Source of the DNA: Candidatus Methanoperedens sp.
GTDB lineage: Archaea > Halobacteriota > Methanosarcinia > Methanosarcinales > Methanoperedenaceae
Assembly (NCBI GenBank): GCA_012026835.1
Contig: VEPN01000005.1
Span: forward strand, 1 to 64,000
Direction of reading: 5' to 3'
DNA length: 64,000 nt
In this document: positions 51,288-60,441 of the stretch, one piece after another
Numbering within the stretch: the stretch's first letter is position 1
Layout: each line of letters begins with the position of its first letter
Made by a program: the position numbers and the translations under genes
Notes under the pieces: generated by a model
Told to the model about the DNA's origin: nothing
The model's input: the letters and a program-made list of their open reading frames with translations, nothing else
Databases searched by the model: none

Positions 51288-52136
51288 TTATCCGAGCGGC
51301 CTTGGCTGCTTATGCCCCGGCAGCACAGGCAATTCCGCCGTATTTATCAGAAGTGGCGAATCAACTTCTTTTGCCCTTTCAAGAAGAAGTTCTTTCCCTT
51401 TCTGCGTTATGGCAAACATTGGTACCGAAGCACCGGCCTGGAGAACCGGCTTTACCAGATCACGCACTGTCCTTGAGGCGCAGCCAGTCACAATGTCCAG
51501 TAAACCAATGAATTCGCGCGCTTCATCGCACCGTATTCCCGTGAGATGCGCACCTATTAGGATCAAACTGATGTCATGTTCTTTCTCGATGTCGCGAAGT
51601 TTTCTGGCTTCATGGTGAGCCACAACGCTGACAGCGATATTCTTATATCCGAGTTCGCAGGCTTTTACGATACCCCTTGTCTGGTCGATCATTGCATTTC
51701 CCTTATCAAGAACAATGCCTCTACGCAATTCAATCCCTTTGATGATTTCACATATCGGCTCTGTCTCTATAAGCCCAGACATCAAAGCGCCCATACCCTG
51801 CACAAGTTGTGGATTGCTCGTGATCACAGTACCTGCGCCATCGCATACTGTTACTGTGGTATCGATAAGACCACGCCGAAGGGCGGTCATCATTATCTCA
51901 CTTACACCAAAATTAACAAAAACGCCGTGGTCGAACTTCCTTTGCGGCGTGAACATACCGAGCTCGCGTATCCTGTATTCCATGTTCTTTTTTGCCTCCA
52001 GGGAAGTGAGTTTCTGGACATTTGCAACCTTGCTGAACACAGGGCACCAGTCTGCGACCGGCTCACCCACCTCTACTACTTTTCCGTCTTTTACCACGAC
52101 ACGCGTTTTTCCGAACAGTTCCATTACATGGGGCAT
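51288..52136 (-). CDS. Methanogenesis marker protein 8-like (DUF2099)
   Basis: A 282-residue protein that I assign to the DUF2099/methanogenesis marker 8 family, based on DWCPVFSKVANVQKL, FGVSEIMMTALRRGLIDTTV, VCDGAGTVITSNPQLVQGMG and AHHEARKLRDIEKEHDISLI. Members occur almost only in methanogens and relatives, and their role is unknown. Two cysteines, in VCDGAG and TGCASRT, could bind a metal or nucleotide. It is convergent with glnK by a five-base gap. Family recall is from memory, so confidence is moderate. Confidence 0.75.
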   Translation of the reverse strand: MPHVMELFGKTRVVVKDGKVVEVGEPVADWCPVFSKVANVQKLTSLEAKKNMEYRIRELGMFTPQRKFDHGVFVNFGVSEIMMTALRRGLIDTTVTVCDGAGTVITSNPQLVQGMGALMSGLIETEPICEIIKGIELRRGIVLDKGNAMIDQTRGIVKACELGYKNIAVSVVAHHEARKLRDIEKEHDISLILIGAHLTGIRCDEAREFIGLLDIVTGCASRTVRDLVKPVLQAGASVPMFAITQKGKELLLERAKEVDSPLLINTAELPVLPGHKQPRPLG

Positions 52137-52270
52137 TTGATCTCCAACTTTCTCAACATTGGAGGTATATTTGTAAACATTTCTAATAATATTTCCCCTC
52201 CATCAAGGCAAAAATCTAAACCTATTTATATTCACAGGTATAATTGTTAACAAACTTCAGAGGTGGATGA

Positions 52271-52588
52271 ATGGATGCAAAATATATCAGTCTTGCTGTC
52301 GTAATGATAGTATCTTCACTGGTGTTGACATATAAATGGCTCACAAGGCTTGGAGATTCTGATCCTGTTATTGTCATATCAGCTATGATCCTCGCCGGTT
52401 CTCTTGCTGTTATGATACTGTTACTTGATACAAGATTAAGCAACCTTGAGGAAGCAATTAATGCAAAAGAGCGTTCCCTCAGGATCAATATCAAAGGTGT
52501 CGAGGAGAATCTTGAGAAAAAGATGGATGCAATGGCAGAGAGTACCAGTAATTCGATAGGTGAATTTTCTAAGAGGATATACCGCTAA
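52271..52588 (+). CDS. Small membrane protein with coiled coil
   Basis: A 105-residue protein. Two transmembrane helices (about residues 6-22 and 32-52) precede a coiled coil (about 52-95: TRLSNLEEAINAKERSLRIN and onward) rich in Lys/Glu and hydrophobic heptads. I do not recognise the family. A GAGGTGG ribosome site lies before the ATG. It converges with the next minus-strand gene with a 4-base overlap. It could be a scaffold or a phage-shock-like helper, but nothing proves that. Confidence 0.6.
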   Translation: MDAKYISLAVVMIVSSLVLTYKWLTRLGDSDPVIVISAMILAGSLAVMILLLDTRLSNLEEAINAKERSLRINIKGVEENLEKKMDAMAESTSNSIGEFSKRIYR

Positions 52589-52872
52589 AGTGCATTCTCT
52601 ATTAATCGGATTATCCGATTCATCATATCGCTGGCCTCATCTGTGGTTCGTATCCTTCTGATATCCACGCGTCCGCTCTGGTATATCATCACGCTTCTTC
52701 CTTCCAGTTCAAAACGTGCAACACCGAGATTTATTGAACATTTCAGCTCTTTTGCGTTGATATTTCGCAGAATGCCACATAGTTTCTCTATGCTCACTTT
52801 TTTTCCGATATGGCATTCAGCTATATACCTTGTCGGGTCTTCGATGCATGGGCGGGATAGCCTGATGTCCAT
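52585..52872 (-). CDS. Conserved small alpha/beta protein of unknown function
   Basis: A 95-residue protein with two alpha-beta units: IAECHIGKKVSIEKLCGILR, then VARFELEGRSVMIYQSGRVD, and a C-terminal helix MMNRIIRLIENAL. The layout resembles TBP-fold-like or ferredoxin-like small domains, in which a strand-turn-strand with 'YQSGRVDIRRI' lies before the helix. Three cysteines occur (9, 20, 32). No specific family is recognised. It is separated from the TauE gene by 35 bases. Confidence 0.55.
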   Translation of the reverse strand: MDIRLSRPCIEDPTRYIAECHIGKKVSIEKLCGILRNINAKELKCSINLGVARFELEGRSVMIYQSGRVDIRRIRTTDEASDMMNRIIRLIENAL

Positions 52873-52907
52873 GATGCTAATATGAGATATAAGAACTAAA
52901 GGTTTCT

Positions 52908-53642
52908 TTACACAAGCATGAATTTTACGCCGGCAATGACAAGAACTACTGCAAGCAGGCTGTACAGGGTGGAATTCGCAAATCCCTGGCTGCCCAGCCT
53001 TGAGCCGATTATGCCCCCGAGTATTGCGGCAAATGCCAACGGATAGATGGCATCAGGCAGGGATTTCACGCTTGCCAGATGCCCTGCAATGCCTGCCATT
53101 GAGTTCACGAGGATAAAAGCAGCAGAGACCCCGGCGGTCTGCTTCGTCTTTGTCCAGCCCATGAACAGGAGCAGAGGGCTCAGGAAGATACCCCCTCCCA
53201 CGCCGACCGCTCCCGATAATAGTCCGATCCCCGCCCCGGAAAAAACAGCACATGGGATAGAAAGAGGTTTGACTGGATCTATGACTGCCGATTGCCTGCT
53301 TTGAAAAAGCCGATACGCTGCGAACAACAGAATAATGCCAACGGCCTGTCTGTAGAAAGAGCCCGGTATGGATAAAGTCCCTCCGATAAATGCAAAAGGA
53401 ATCGAACTCACAGCAAAAGGCCAGAAGATATTCCACGAGAAATACCCGGCCCGGTGGAATTGCACGGCGGCGATGGATGCGACAAGAATGTTAAGCATGA
53501 GAGCTGCAGGTTTCATTACTTCAGGGGCAAGTCCGAATAATGCCATTGCCGCCAGATAACCTGAAGCTCCGGCATGTCCAACTGATGAGTAGAGCAGCCC
53601 TGCCACGAATATAAGGATGAATAGAAAAATTATGTCATCCAT
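52908..53642 (-). CDS. TauE/SafE-family permease (sulfite/anion exporter)
   Basis: A 244-residue protein with seven or eight transmembrane helices. The TauE repeats are visible as AGASGYLAAMALFGLAPEVM and the SGAVGVGGGIFLSPLLLFMG (about residues 135-154) signature. Members export sulfite, sulfoacetate or other organosulfonates. A link to sulfonate metabolism (coenzyme M) is possible but not supported by position. It starts eight bases after the glutamine amidotransferase stop. Confidence 0.88.
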   Translation of the reverse strand: MDDIIFLFILIFVAGLLYSSVGHAGASGYLAAMALFGLAPEVMKPAALMLNILVASIAAVQFHRAGYFSWNIFWPFAVSSIPFAFIGGTLSIPGSFYRQAVGIILLFAAYRLFQSRQSAVIDPVKPLSIPCAVFSGAGIGLLSGAVGVGGGIFLSPLLLFMGWTKTKQTAGVSAAFILVNSMAGIAGHLASVKSLPDAIYPLAFAAILGGIIGSRLGSQGFANSTLYSLLAVVLVIAGVKFMLV

Positions 53643-53650
53643 ATAGCCGG

Positions 53651-54346
53651 CTAAGCGAACTCCCTTTCGATATTGTCCAGCAATAAATTTAAAAGAGCTT
53701 GCGTTTTCGCAACGTTGCTTCTCTGCGATACGATTTCCTCAGGTTTCTGAATGTATTTCCCGTCCACGATATCATCTTTGCAATTCCGGAGCATGCTGTT
53801 GATGCTCTCAATAGAATATTCGATATGGAATTGCAATCCTATTACGCGCCCATACTCAAATGCCTGATTTGCGCATCCCTCGCTTTCGGCTGTTCGTATA
53901 GCGCCGGGAGGTATCCTGAATGTATCGCCATGCCACTGGAAAACAATGAATTTTTCCGGAAAGCTGTGAAAGACAGGGGAGCTTCTTGCTTCTTCTGTGA
54001 GTTTCACGGGGTGCCACCCGATTTCCTTGTATTTGTTTTTGCTGACCCTGCCTCCAAGGACATCGGCGGCCAGTTGGGAGCCAAGGCATACTCCCAGGAC
54101 AATTTTTTTGCCAGCAATAGCCTCGGCGATAAAATCCTTCTCAGGCGCAAGCCAGGGATATTTTTCTTCTTCGTAGATGTTCATCGAGCCGCCCATAATG
54201 ACCAGCCAGTCAAAATCGTCAATATCGGGGAGTTCTTCTTTGTTGAAGAGCAATGTTCTTGTGATGCTGTGGCCTCTGTTCTTTGCCCATACTTCGATGT
54301 TTGCTAGGCCTTCGAAGGGTTCGTGTTCAAGGGAATGGAGCCTCAT
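53651..54346 (-). CDS. Class I glutamine amidotransferase-like protein
   Basis: A 231-residue protein with the triad Cys87 (VLGVCLGSQLAA), His174 and Glu176 (LQFHIEYSIE), so it should be catalytically competent. The family is the stand-alone GMP-synthase-like group (COG0518). No partner synthetase is adjacent, so a free peptidase/amidase or gamma-glutamyl hydrolase role is possible. It precedes tauE by eight bases. Confidence 0.85.
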   Translation of the reverse strand: MRLHSLEHEPFEGLANIEVWAKNRGHSITRTLLFNKEELPDIDDFDWLVIMGGSMNIYEEEKYPWLAPEKDFIAEAIAGKKIVLGVCLGSQLAADVLGGRVSKNKYKEIGWHPVKLTEEARSSPVFHSFPEKFIVFQWHGDTFRIPPGAIRTAESEGCANQAFEYGRVIGLQFHIEYSIESINSMLRNCKDDIVDGKYIQKPEEIVSQRSNVAKTQALLNLLLDNIEREFA

Positions 54347-54349
54347 TTT

Positions 54350-55003
54350 CTACATGTCCTCCGATTGAGGGTGATATTTGTCCAAAAATTGACCAAAAGC
54401 AAAAAGTGCATTATCTATTTCTTTCAATCGTGATACAATATCTGATGTATCATTTTTATTTTCCGGGTTAATTTCTGCGGATTTAACGATATCGAAAAAG
54501 AATTCCTTATATTTAGTGTAACCATTCCAACCCTCTAAAACTTTGTTTTTCTCATTTAGAACTGTGAATGCGCGATAAACATACCTATCTGCAATAGGAT
54601 ATTCAACTGGGCGAGCAATATGAAAAAGAAATACTTGCCAAACGAATCCTGTTGGAAAAATATCACGCGTTTTTTTAAAAAAATCGCTTTCAGAGATTTT
54701 CCTTTTCCTGAAGTTATTAATATCGCCCATTTTTTCCAAAACACGCAAGACTTTTTCATTTTCTCTTCTTGTATTGCCAATTTTTTCTGTTAACCGCAAT
54801 GGATCTTTCCAGCGTAACAGTCTTTTTACATTATCTTCAGTCAAATCGTTTTTAAGATTTAACTCATTGATATAAGAAATTTTATTATCAGAATCAAAAA
54901 TCTTCACATTATCACCCGGATAAAATTGTTTCCAAAACTTGATAAATTCCTTGACGTTATTTAAATTGAACTCACAAAACTTGCTTTTATCTAAAATGAA
55001 CAT
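54350..55003 (-). CDS. AT-rich gene of unknown function
   Basis: A 217-residue charged protein (LDKSKFCEFNLNNVKEFIKF at the N-terminus). It is helical, rich in Lys, Asn, Phe and Ile, and contains FVWQVFLFHIARPVEYPIAD near residue 130 and LLRWKDPLRLTEKIG near residue 65. I do not recognise a family. The base composition is clearly more AT-rich than in the neighbours, which suggests a recent acquisition. Its 3' end is three bases before the amidotransferase start. The ATG at 55003 is chosen; two more upstream in-frame ATGs exist. Confidence 0.6.
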   Translation of the reverse strand: MFILDKSKFCEFNLNNVKEFIKFWKQFYPGDNVKIFDSDNKISYINELNLKNDLTEDNVKRLLRWKDPLRLTEKIGNTRRENEKVLRVLEKMGDINNFRKRKISESDFFKKTRDIFPTGFVWQVFLFHIARPVEYPIADRYVYRAFTVLNEKNKVLEGWNGYTKYKEFFFDIVKSAEINPENKNDTSDIVSRLKEIDNALFAFGQFLDKYHPQSEDM

Positions 55004-55071
55004 CAACATCACCATTATTTCATACCATTTTTTTCCCTAATAATTTTTGACCAGCACTTCCAGAGACTTTT

Positions 55072-55224
55072 TTATGCCAAGCCATTTGCAAAAGATGCCT
55101 CTGCAATATTTTTATAGCATGCAATCTTCTTTGCTTCTTCATAACCCAGGATGTCCGCAAGCTCATCAAACGAAAGTTTTCCTTCAATATAGCATTTTGC
55201 TATTAACTTCTGAATCTCATTCAT
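55072..55224 (-). CDS. Small 50-residue protein, UPF0175-like helical pattern
   Basis: An ORF (NEIQKLIAKCYIEGKLSFDE and LADILGYEEAKKIACYKNIA) with a helix-turn-helix-like order. 'EGKLSFDELADILGY' resembles the segment that UPF0175 and other small antitoxins use, but the protein is shorter. No clear ribosome site; GGT precedes the ATG by three bases. It may be the remains of a toxin-antitoxin locus in the AT-rich patch at 54.3-55.2 kb. The stretch 55025-55071 after it holds nothing recognisable. Confidence 0.4.
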   Translation of the reverse strand: MNEIQKLIAKCYIEGKLSFDELADILGYEEAKKIACYKNIAEASFANGLA

Positions 55225-55247
55225 ACCAATTCAAATATAGTCAGATA

Positions 55248-55625
55248 TCATTCTTTATTAAACCTATACGTATGAAGTATATCCTCAGCCCTCATAATGC
55301 CTATTTTCTCGCCATTCTCAATCACTGCTATATGGGAAACTTTGCAGCGCTCGAACATCGCAATGGCATCCATAAGCCACTTATCCGAATCTATTGTTAT
55401 CTCTGGTGAGTGCATTACTTCTTCTGCTGCAATGTCAATGCTGACTTCGGCAGCCACTCTGCCCATGATATCTTCCACTGAGATAATGCCAGCAATCCTG
55501 CCATTTTTCGTGATCAGTACGCTTGATATTTTATTCTTCTTCATGAGCTTCGCAGCCTCAATGAGTTTTGTTCCGGCGGGAACTACCACCGGATTTTTCA
55601 GGAGGATATGACTTATTTTGGACAT
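55248..55625 (-). CDS. CBS-domain pair protein
   Basis: A 125-residue protein that consists of two CBS motifs (residues about 8-60 and 70-122). Typical elements are EAAKLMKKNKISSVLITKNG followed by IAGIISVEDIM, and AIAMFERCKVSHIAVIENGE followed by KIGIMRAEDIL. Such stand-alone pairs bind adenosine nucleotides and sense energy state. It lies downstream of the nif genes, separated by a repeat element, so a nif function is not assured. Confidence 0.88.
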   Translation of the reverse strand: MSKISHILLKNPVVVPAGTKLIEAAKLMKKNKISSVLITKNGRIAGIISVEDIMGRVAAEVSIDIAAEEVMHSPEITIDSDKWLMDAIAMFERCKVSHIAVIENGEKIGIMRAEDILHTYRFNKE

Positions 55626-55649
55626 TATTATGTAACCTCTTTATCATCA

Positions 55650-55745
55650 GTAAAAACCGCGAGAACACGGATGGCACGGATGCGCACAGATTTTCACGGT
55701 ATTTTTAATCCATGTCGATCCGTGTAATCCGCGCCATCTGTGTTC
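55650..55745. repeat. Repeats of ATCCGTG/CACGGAT type in inverted arrangement
   Basis: On the plus strand the left half holds CACGGAT and CACAGAT copies (ACACGGATGGCACGGATGCG, then GCACAGATTTTCACGG) and the right half holds the complementary orientation (AATCCATGTCGATCCGTGTA, then ATCCGCGCCATCTGTG). The two halves form an imperfect inverted repeat around about 55702-55708. Elements of this look, with short ATCCGTG-like words, are dispersed in many prokaryotic genomes. The mobile-element class is unknown. Confidence 0.6.
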
Positions 55746-55764
55746 CACTTCAAGTTACTGCTTC

Positions 55765-56040
55765 TCACCTGACCCTGGCCTTCGGCTCGCATACAATATT
55801 CTTCTTCGGGCATCCCCGCGCGCATGCGCCGCAGCCGATGCAGTTCTCCGGATGTGCCACTGTCATTACCTTTGCCCCGCAAAGGTCATCGGCATTCGGA
55901 TGATCTATGTACTCGAAAACGCCGCGGCCGCATGTCTTGAAACATTTTCCGCAGCAACCGCAGTCGTTGATATTGCTTCTTACCACAAAGGCGGGCGTCC
56001 AGCTTCCGCCAGATGCGGTTATCCCGGTTATGTATTCCAT
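55765..56040 (-). CDS. fdxB: Nif-associated ferredoxin (FdxB-like, ferredoxin III)
   Basis: A 91-residue 2x4Fe-4S protein. The start EYITGITASGGSWTPAFV is the typical beginning of ferredoxin III of nif clusters. Cluster 1 uses Cys27, Cys30, Cys33 and Cys37 (an extra Cys29 lies inside; Gly instead of Pro follows the last Cys), cluster 2 Cys67, Cys70, Cys73 and Cys77 (CIGCGACARGCPKK). It probably donates electrons to nitrogenase reductase or assembly. It begins nine bases after the nifK stop, so it is in the nif operon. Confidence 0.85.
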   Translation of the reverse strand: MEYITGITASGGSWTPAFVVRSNINDCGCCGKCFKTCGRGVFEYIDHPNADDLCGAKVMTVAHPENCIGCGACARGCPKKNIVCEPKARVR

Positions 56041-56049
56041 GTTTCAACC

Positions 56050-57369
56050 TCACTGGTGAAGCTTGTCGGGGTCATACTTATGCCCGAGGATCGCGTTCGT
56101 CATCTGGTCAAGCAGGTATATCGAGCCTTTGTAGCCCATGATGGAATATCTGTAAACTCCGACACGATCATACACAGGGAACCCGAAGCGCACAAGCGGA
56201 ACACCTTCATCATCCGCTATGTCCTTGCCCTTTGAATTTCCAAGTATCAGTTCTGCACGGTAGGTTTTTATAGATTCATGGAATTCATACAGGTCAGTGC
56301 CTTCAAGGATCTGCGTATCTGTCTTATATTCGGTATTTACCGCCTTTATATCAGGCGCAAAGTCCTTTTGCTTCGTGGCTGTCATCGCAACTGTAGGATT
56401 CATTCCTGCTTCCGCGCAGAACCGCACGATTGCAGACACAAGATCAGGGTCTCCGAATATCGCGACCTTGCGGCCGAACATATAGTGATGTACATCAACA
56501 ATACTATCTATCAGGCGCCCGCGCTCCCTGATAATCTCATCCGGGATCGAAGCGCCGCTTAACATACCAATGTTCTGCACGAACCTGTCAGTGTTTGCAA
56601 TGCCTATGGGTGCTGGAGCAATCACAGCAGGCACATTGAACTTGTTCTGGAGATACGTTGCGGCAGAACCTGCTGCCCTGCATATTGCGATAGTTCCCAG
56701 TGAATTTGCCGAATCGATGATATCAGAAGGCTGCGCTCCACCATCAGGAAGCAGGGGCTTGTGACCGCCTGGCATGATAGGTGTATCAAGGGTCTCCGAA
56801 ATATCGGACAGGAATATGTTCTTCACTTTCATGATGCGAAGCATGTTCTTTATCTCCCTGATATCCCCAGGGTTTATTATGCCTGTGATAAAATTTATTT
56901 TTTTATTGGGTTCACCCTTTACAGCCAGTGTTTCCACAAGAGTCCGCATCGCATTATCATATCCTGTGAGATGGGTTCCAACATAGCTTGGAGTGGATGC
57001 GGGGATTATCTTCACGGCATCGCCCGGGGGAAGAGCCTTCTTTGAGATAAGCTTCACATCATCGCCTATTGTCTCGCTCATGCAGGTTGTGCATATGCCG
57101 ATAAGGGCTGGATTCATACGCGACTTCACGTTCTTTATCGCCTCTGTCAGGTTCTTTGCCCCACCATAGACGGCAGCATCTTCTGCAAGAGAGGAAACTG
57201 CTACTTCCGCTGATTCCCTGAAATGCCGTGCGATATTGTAGCGGGGGTACGTGCTGCATCCCTGGGAACCGTGGACAAGCGGAACGCAACCGTGAACTCC
57301 CATGTAGGCGAGAATGGCGCCCATTGGCTGACACATCTTGGGTGGGTTGATAGCTACATTTCGTGCCAT
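56050..57369 (-). CDS. nifK: Nitrogenase molybdenum-iron protein beta chain
   Basis: A 439-residue NifK. The P-cluster cysteines are Cys13 (PPKMCQPMGA), Cys38 (HGSQGCSTYPRY) and Cys96 (CTTCMSETIGDD). The Ser in ASTPSYVGTHLTGYDNA corresponds to the P-cluster serine. The N-terminal extension of about 50 residues known from Azotobacter NifK is absent, as in other archaeal-type proteins. The start follows directly after the nifD stop codon. With NifD it forms the alpha2-beta2 dinitrogenase. Confidence 0.96.
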   Translation of the reverse strand: MARNVAINPPKMCQPMGAILAYMGVHGCVPLVHGSQGCSTYPRYNIARHFRESAEVAVSSLAEDAAVYGGAKNLTEAIKNVKSRMNPALIGICTTCMSETIGDDVKLISKKALPPGDAVKIIPASTPSYVGTHLTGYDNAMRTLVETLAVKGEPNKKINFITGIINPGDIREIKNMLRIMKVKNIFLSDISETLDTPIMPGGHKPLLPDGGAQPSDIIDSANSLGTIAICRAAGSAATYLQNKFNVPAVIAPAPIGIANTDRFVQNIGMLSGASIPDEIIRERGRLIDSIVDVHHYMFGRKVAIFGDPDLVSAIVRFCAEAGMNPTVAMTATKQKDFAPDIKAVNTEYKTDTQILEGTDLYEFHESIKTYRAELILGNSKGKDIADDEGVPLVRFGFPVYDRVGVYRYSIMGYKGSIYLLDQMTNAILGHKYDPDKLHQ

Positions 57370-58740
57370 TTACTTCGCCTCCAGAGGCTGGTTAATAAAT
57401 TTCCACACAGGGCTGTTCACCGCAACATCAATGTCCTTTGCGAAATTCACGAATCCCTCAAAGCCTGCATATGGTCCTTCTTCGTAAGAATGACCGTTGA
57501 TAAAGGGAATGCCAAGCTTGTATGTCAGGTATTTCTCTTTCAGGCCGCCTATAAAGAAATCAGGCTTAAGTTTGATAAGGTATTCTTCGATCTCAAGCGC
57601 ATTGGGATTATCTATGCAGACATGCCCTGGGTTTGCCTTTTCCATTATTTTTTCATAGTCGTCCTTGTGACCAAACGTTGTAGCCGTAAGGATCGTTTCG
57701 ATTCCAAGCTCCCGCATTGGCCCCATCCAGTGCCAGGCGCGCGGAGCTCCCTGATATATGAAGCACTTCTTATCTTCAAGCTTCTTTCTATATTGATCGA
57801 TCTTGGACTGGTACTTCGCAAGCTCTTCTGCTATTACCTTTTCTGCATTCTCTTCAAGGTGGAAGAATTTCCCCACGTCGCGAAGCGCTTGTGCAGTTTG
57901 AGCCATGCCAAACAGGGACACGTTGATATACGGGACACCGTACTTGTCCTGTATCATCTTTGCAATATAGGTTGATGATCTCTGGCACTGCACAATATTC
58001 AGCTTCGCCCTGTGCATGGGGGGTATGTCATGATAAGAGGCATTTCCTGTAAATACCGAGAGAACTCTTATGCCCATTCTCTCAAACAGCGGTTTGACTA
58101 TCCATGCATCCCCGTCAATATTGAATTCACCAATTATGCACATATCATAGGGCGTAGTTGTTCCGGGTTCCTCAGTTCCCACCACCTTCTCGAACAGCGT
58201 GCGGTTGGCAATATGATGCCCAAGAGACTGGCTCACGCCCCTGAAACCTTCGCAGTGGAAGGGAACTACGGGTATCCCGATTTTTTCCTGCGCCTGTCTG
58301 CATATCGCCTCTGTATCATCACCAATAAGCCCAACCACGCATGTTGAATAAACGAACACGGCTTTGCCTTCGGGGAATAGTTCATGCGATTCAATTATCG
58401 AGTTGTAGAGCTTTTTTGCCCCTCCGTATATCACGCTGTCTTCGGCCAAGTCTGTACTGAAGCAGTATTTCCTGTGGAGCTTCACATCCGAAAGATTCCT
58501 GCGCGTACCCCATGTATAATAGGCGCATCCTATGGGGCCGTGTATAAGCTGGATGACGTCCTTCACGGGACCGCCTACCACACCCCTGCACCCCGCGAAC
58601 GTACAGCCGCGCTCGGTCAAGTCTCCCGGCACTGTCTGGACATTGCACATTGGCAATATCATGTTGCCGGGTTCATGACATACGATGTGCGGCTGGCGCT
58701 GCGGTATCGGTATATCGCATTCCGGTAATATTGTCGTCAT
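57370..58740 (-). CDS. nifD: Nitrogenase molybdenum-iron protein alpha chain
   Basis: A 456-residue NifD. The P-cluster ligands are Cys46, Cys72 (GPIGCAYYTWGTRRN) and Cys134 (STCVVGLIGDD). Near the active site are Gln171 and His175 (GVSQSLGHHIAN), the cofactor ligand Cys252 (NIVQCQRSSTYIA) and His417 (NGHSYEEGPYAGFEGF). These are the residues of Mo-type, not of V- or Fe-only, nitrogenase. The protein is shorter than the 480-540 residues usual for bacterial NifD. The order H-I1-I2-D-K agrees with methanogens. Confidence 0.96.
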   Translation of the reverse strand: MTTILPECDIPIPQRQPHIVCHEPGNMILPMCNVQTVPGDLTERGCTFAGCRGVVGGPVKDVIQLIHGPIGCAYYTWGTRRNLSDVKLHRKYCFSTDLAEDSVIYGGAKKLYNSIIESHELFPEGKAVFVYSTCVVGLIGDDTEAICRQAQEKIGIPVVPFHCEGFRGVSQSLGHHIANRTLFEKVVGTEEPGTTTPYDMCIIGEFNIDGDAWIVKPLFERMGIRVLSVFTGNASYHDIPPMHRAKLNIVQCQRSSTYIAKMIQDKYGVPYINVSLFGMAQTAQALRDVGKFFHLEENAEKVIAEELAKYQSKIDQYRKKLEDKKCFIYQGAPRAWHWMGPMRELGIETILTATTFGHKDDYEKIMEKANPGHVCIDNPNALEIEEYLIKLKPDFFIGGLKEKYLTYKLGIPFINGHSYEEGPYAGFEGFVNFAKDIDVAVNSPVWKFINQPLEAK

Positions 58741-58754
58741 TTTATACTCCGTTA

Positions 58755-59132
58755 TTACTTAATTGCCTGTTCTCCGTTCTCGCCTGTTCTAACTCTCACG
58801 GCATCTTCCACGGGGCATACGAAAATCCTGCCATCCCCAATGTGGCCGCTCTGATTTGTCCTGATTATGGTCTCAACCACTTTCGGAACATCCTCATCCT
58901 CGGCCACTACATATATTATCCTCTTCGGGACAAAGCGCATGCGTGTGCCTGTATTTTTTTCTTCCACCTCTGTAAGTGCCGGATCAAGTTCATAATTCCA
59001 GCCCGGCAGCCCCTTTTGCTTGCCTCTGCCTTCCACACTTACCATTGTAATGGCAGGGATACCAATCCCCAGAAGACCCGCCTTGGTCTCCTGTAACCTG
59101 TGTCTTCGTATTATGGCGATAACTTCCTTCAT
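58755..59132 (-). CDS. nifI2: PII-like nitrogenase regulator NifI2
   Basis: A 125-residue PII-family protein (KEVIAIIRRHRLQETKAGLL; later GHIGDGRIFVCPVEDAVRVR). The T-loop is longer and different from GlnK (ELDPALTEVEEKNTGTRMRF), which is typical of NifI2. With NifI1 it binds dinitrogenase and switches it off when ammonium is added; 2-oxoglutarate reverses this. It lies between nifI1 and nifD, with 14 bases before nifD. Confidence 0.94.
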   Translation of the reverse strand: MKEVIAIIRRHRLQETKAGLLGIGIPAITMVSVEGRGKQKGLPGWNYELDPALTEVEEKNTGTRMRFVPKRIIYVVAEDEDVPKVVETIIRTNQSGHIGDGRIFVCPVEDAVRVRTGENGEQAIK

Positions 59133-59140
59133 GATATCTC

Positions 59141-59458
59141 CTATAATCCCGGCGCGCCTGTCCTTACGGTGTAAGCTTCTGAAACATCGGTAACGAATAT
59201 CTTGCCGTCGCCGATATTCCCGGTGCGTGCGCTGTTCTGGATGACGTTCACGGCCTTTGGGACGTCCGTGTCCTCCACGACCAGCATCAGCATCACCTTG
59301 GGCAGTTCATCGTAACATACCGTCCCTACCCTGATGCCCTTCTGCTTGCCGCGCCCGAAAACGTTCATTTTCGTGAGTGAATAGAAACCCTCTTTTTCCA
59401 GACGTTCTACGACCTTCTCTTCCTTATTTGGCCTGATTATTGCACGAATCATCTTCAT
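59141..59458 (-). CDS. nifI1: PII-like nitrogenase regulator NifI1
   Basis: A 105-residue PII-family protein (KMIRAIIRPNKEEKVVERLE; T-loop FGRGKQKGIRVGTVCYDELP; GNIGDGKIFVTDVSEAYTVR). It is the first of the two nif-specific PII proteins of methanogens. The ATG at 59458 is preferred; GGTGA, which includes the nifH stop codon region, serves as ribosome site. The four-base distance to the nifH end indicates coupled translation. Confidence 0.94.
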   Translation of the reverse strand: MKMIRAIIRPNKEEKVVERLEKEGFYSLTKMNVFGRGKQKGIRVGTVCYDELPKVMLMLVVEDTDVPKAVNVIQNSARTGNIGDGKIFVTDVSEAYTVRTGAPGL

Positions 59459-59462
59459 GTTC

Positions 59463-60296
<834 letters not shown>

Positions 60297-60299
60297 TTA

Positions 60300-60408
60300 T
60301 AAGGTAAACGACAGCCTACTGGAGGTTTAATAATATATAAACTTTATCAATAGATAAAAGTTTTTTACGATAATTTTAAATAATATTAAATCGCCAGTAG
60401 ATAGCCGT
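60300..60408. promoter_or_regulatory. Divergent nifH/amtB2 control region with inverted repeats
   Basis: CTACTGG (60316-60322) and CCAGTAG (60394-60400) are perfect mirror-image copies, each read as CCAGTAG in the direction of the gene it precedes. Between them lies a near-perfect palindrome ACTTTATC...GATAAAAGT (60341-60361) with TATC/GATA cores. AT-rich promoter-like stretches (TAATATATAA at 60331, TTTTAAATAATATTAAA at 60374) lie on both sides. The layout suggests joint nitrogen control of both operons, by an NrpR-like or other repressor. Protein identity is unknown. Confidence 0.55.
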
Positions 60409-60441
60409 ATGCCTATATGGCAAAACAGGAGGAAAAATCAG

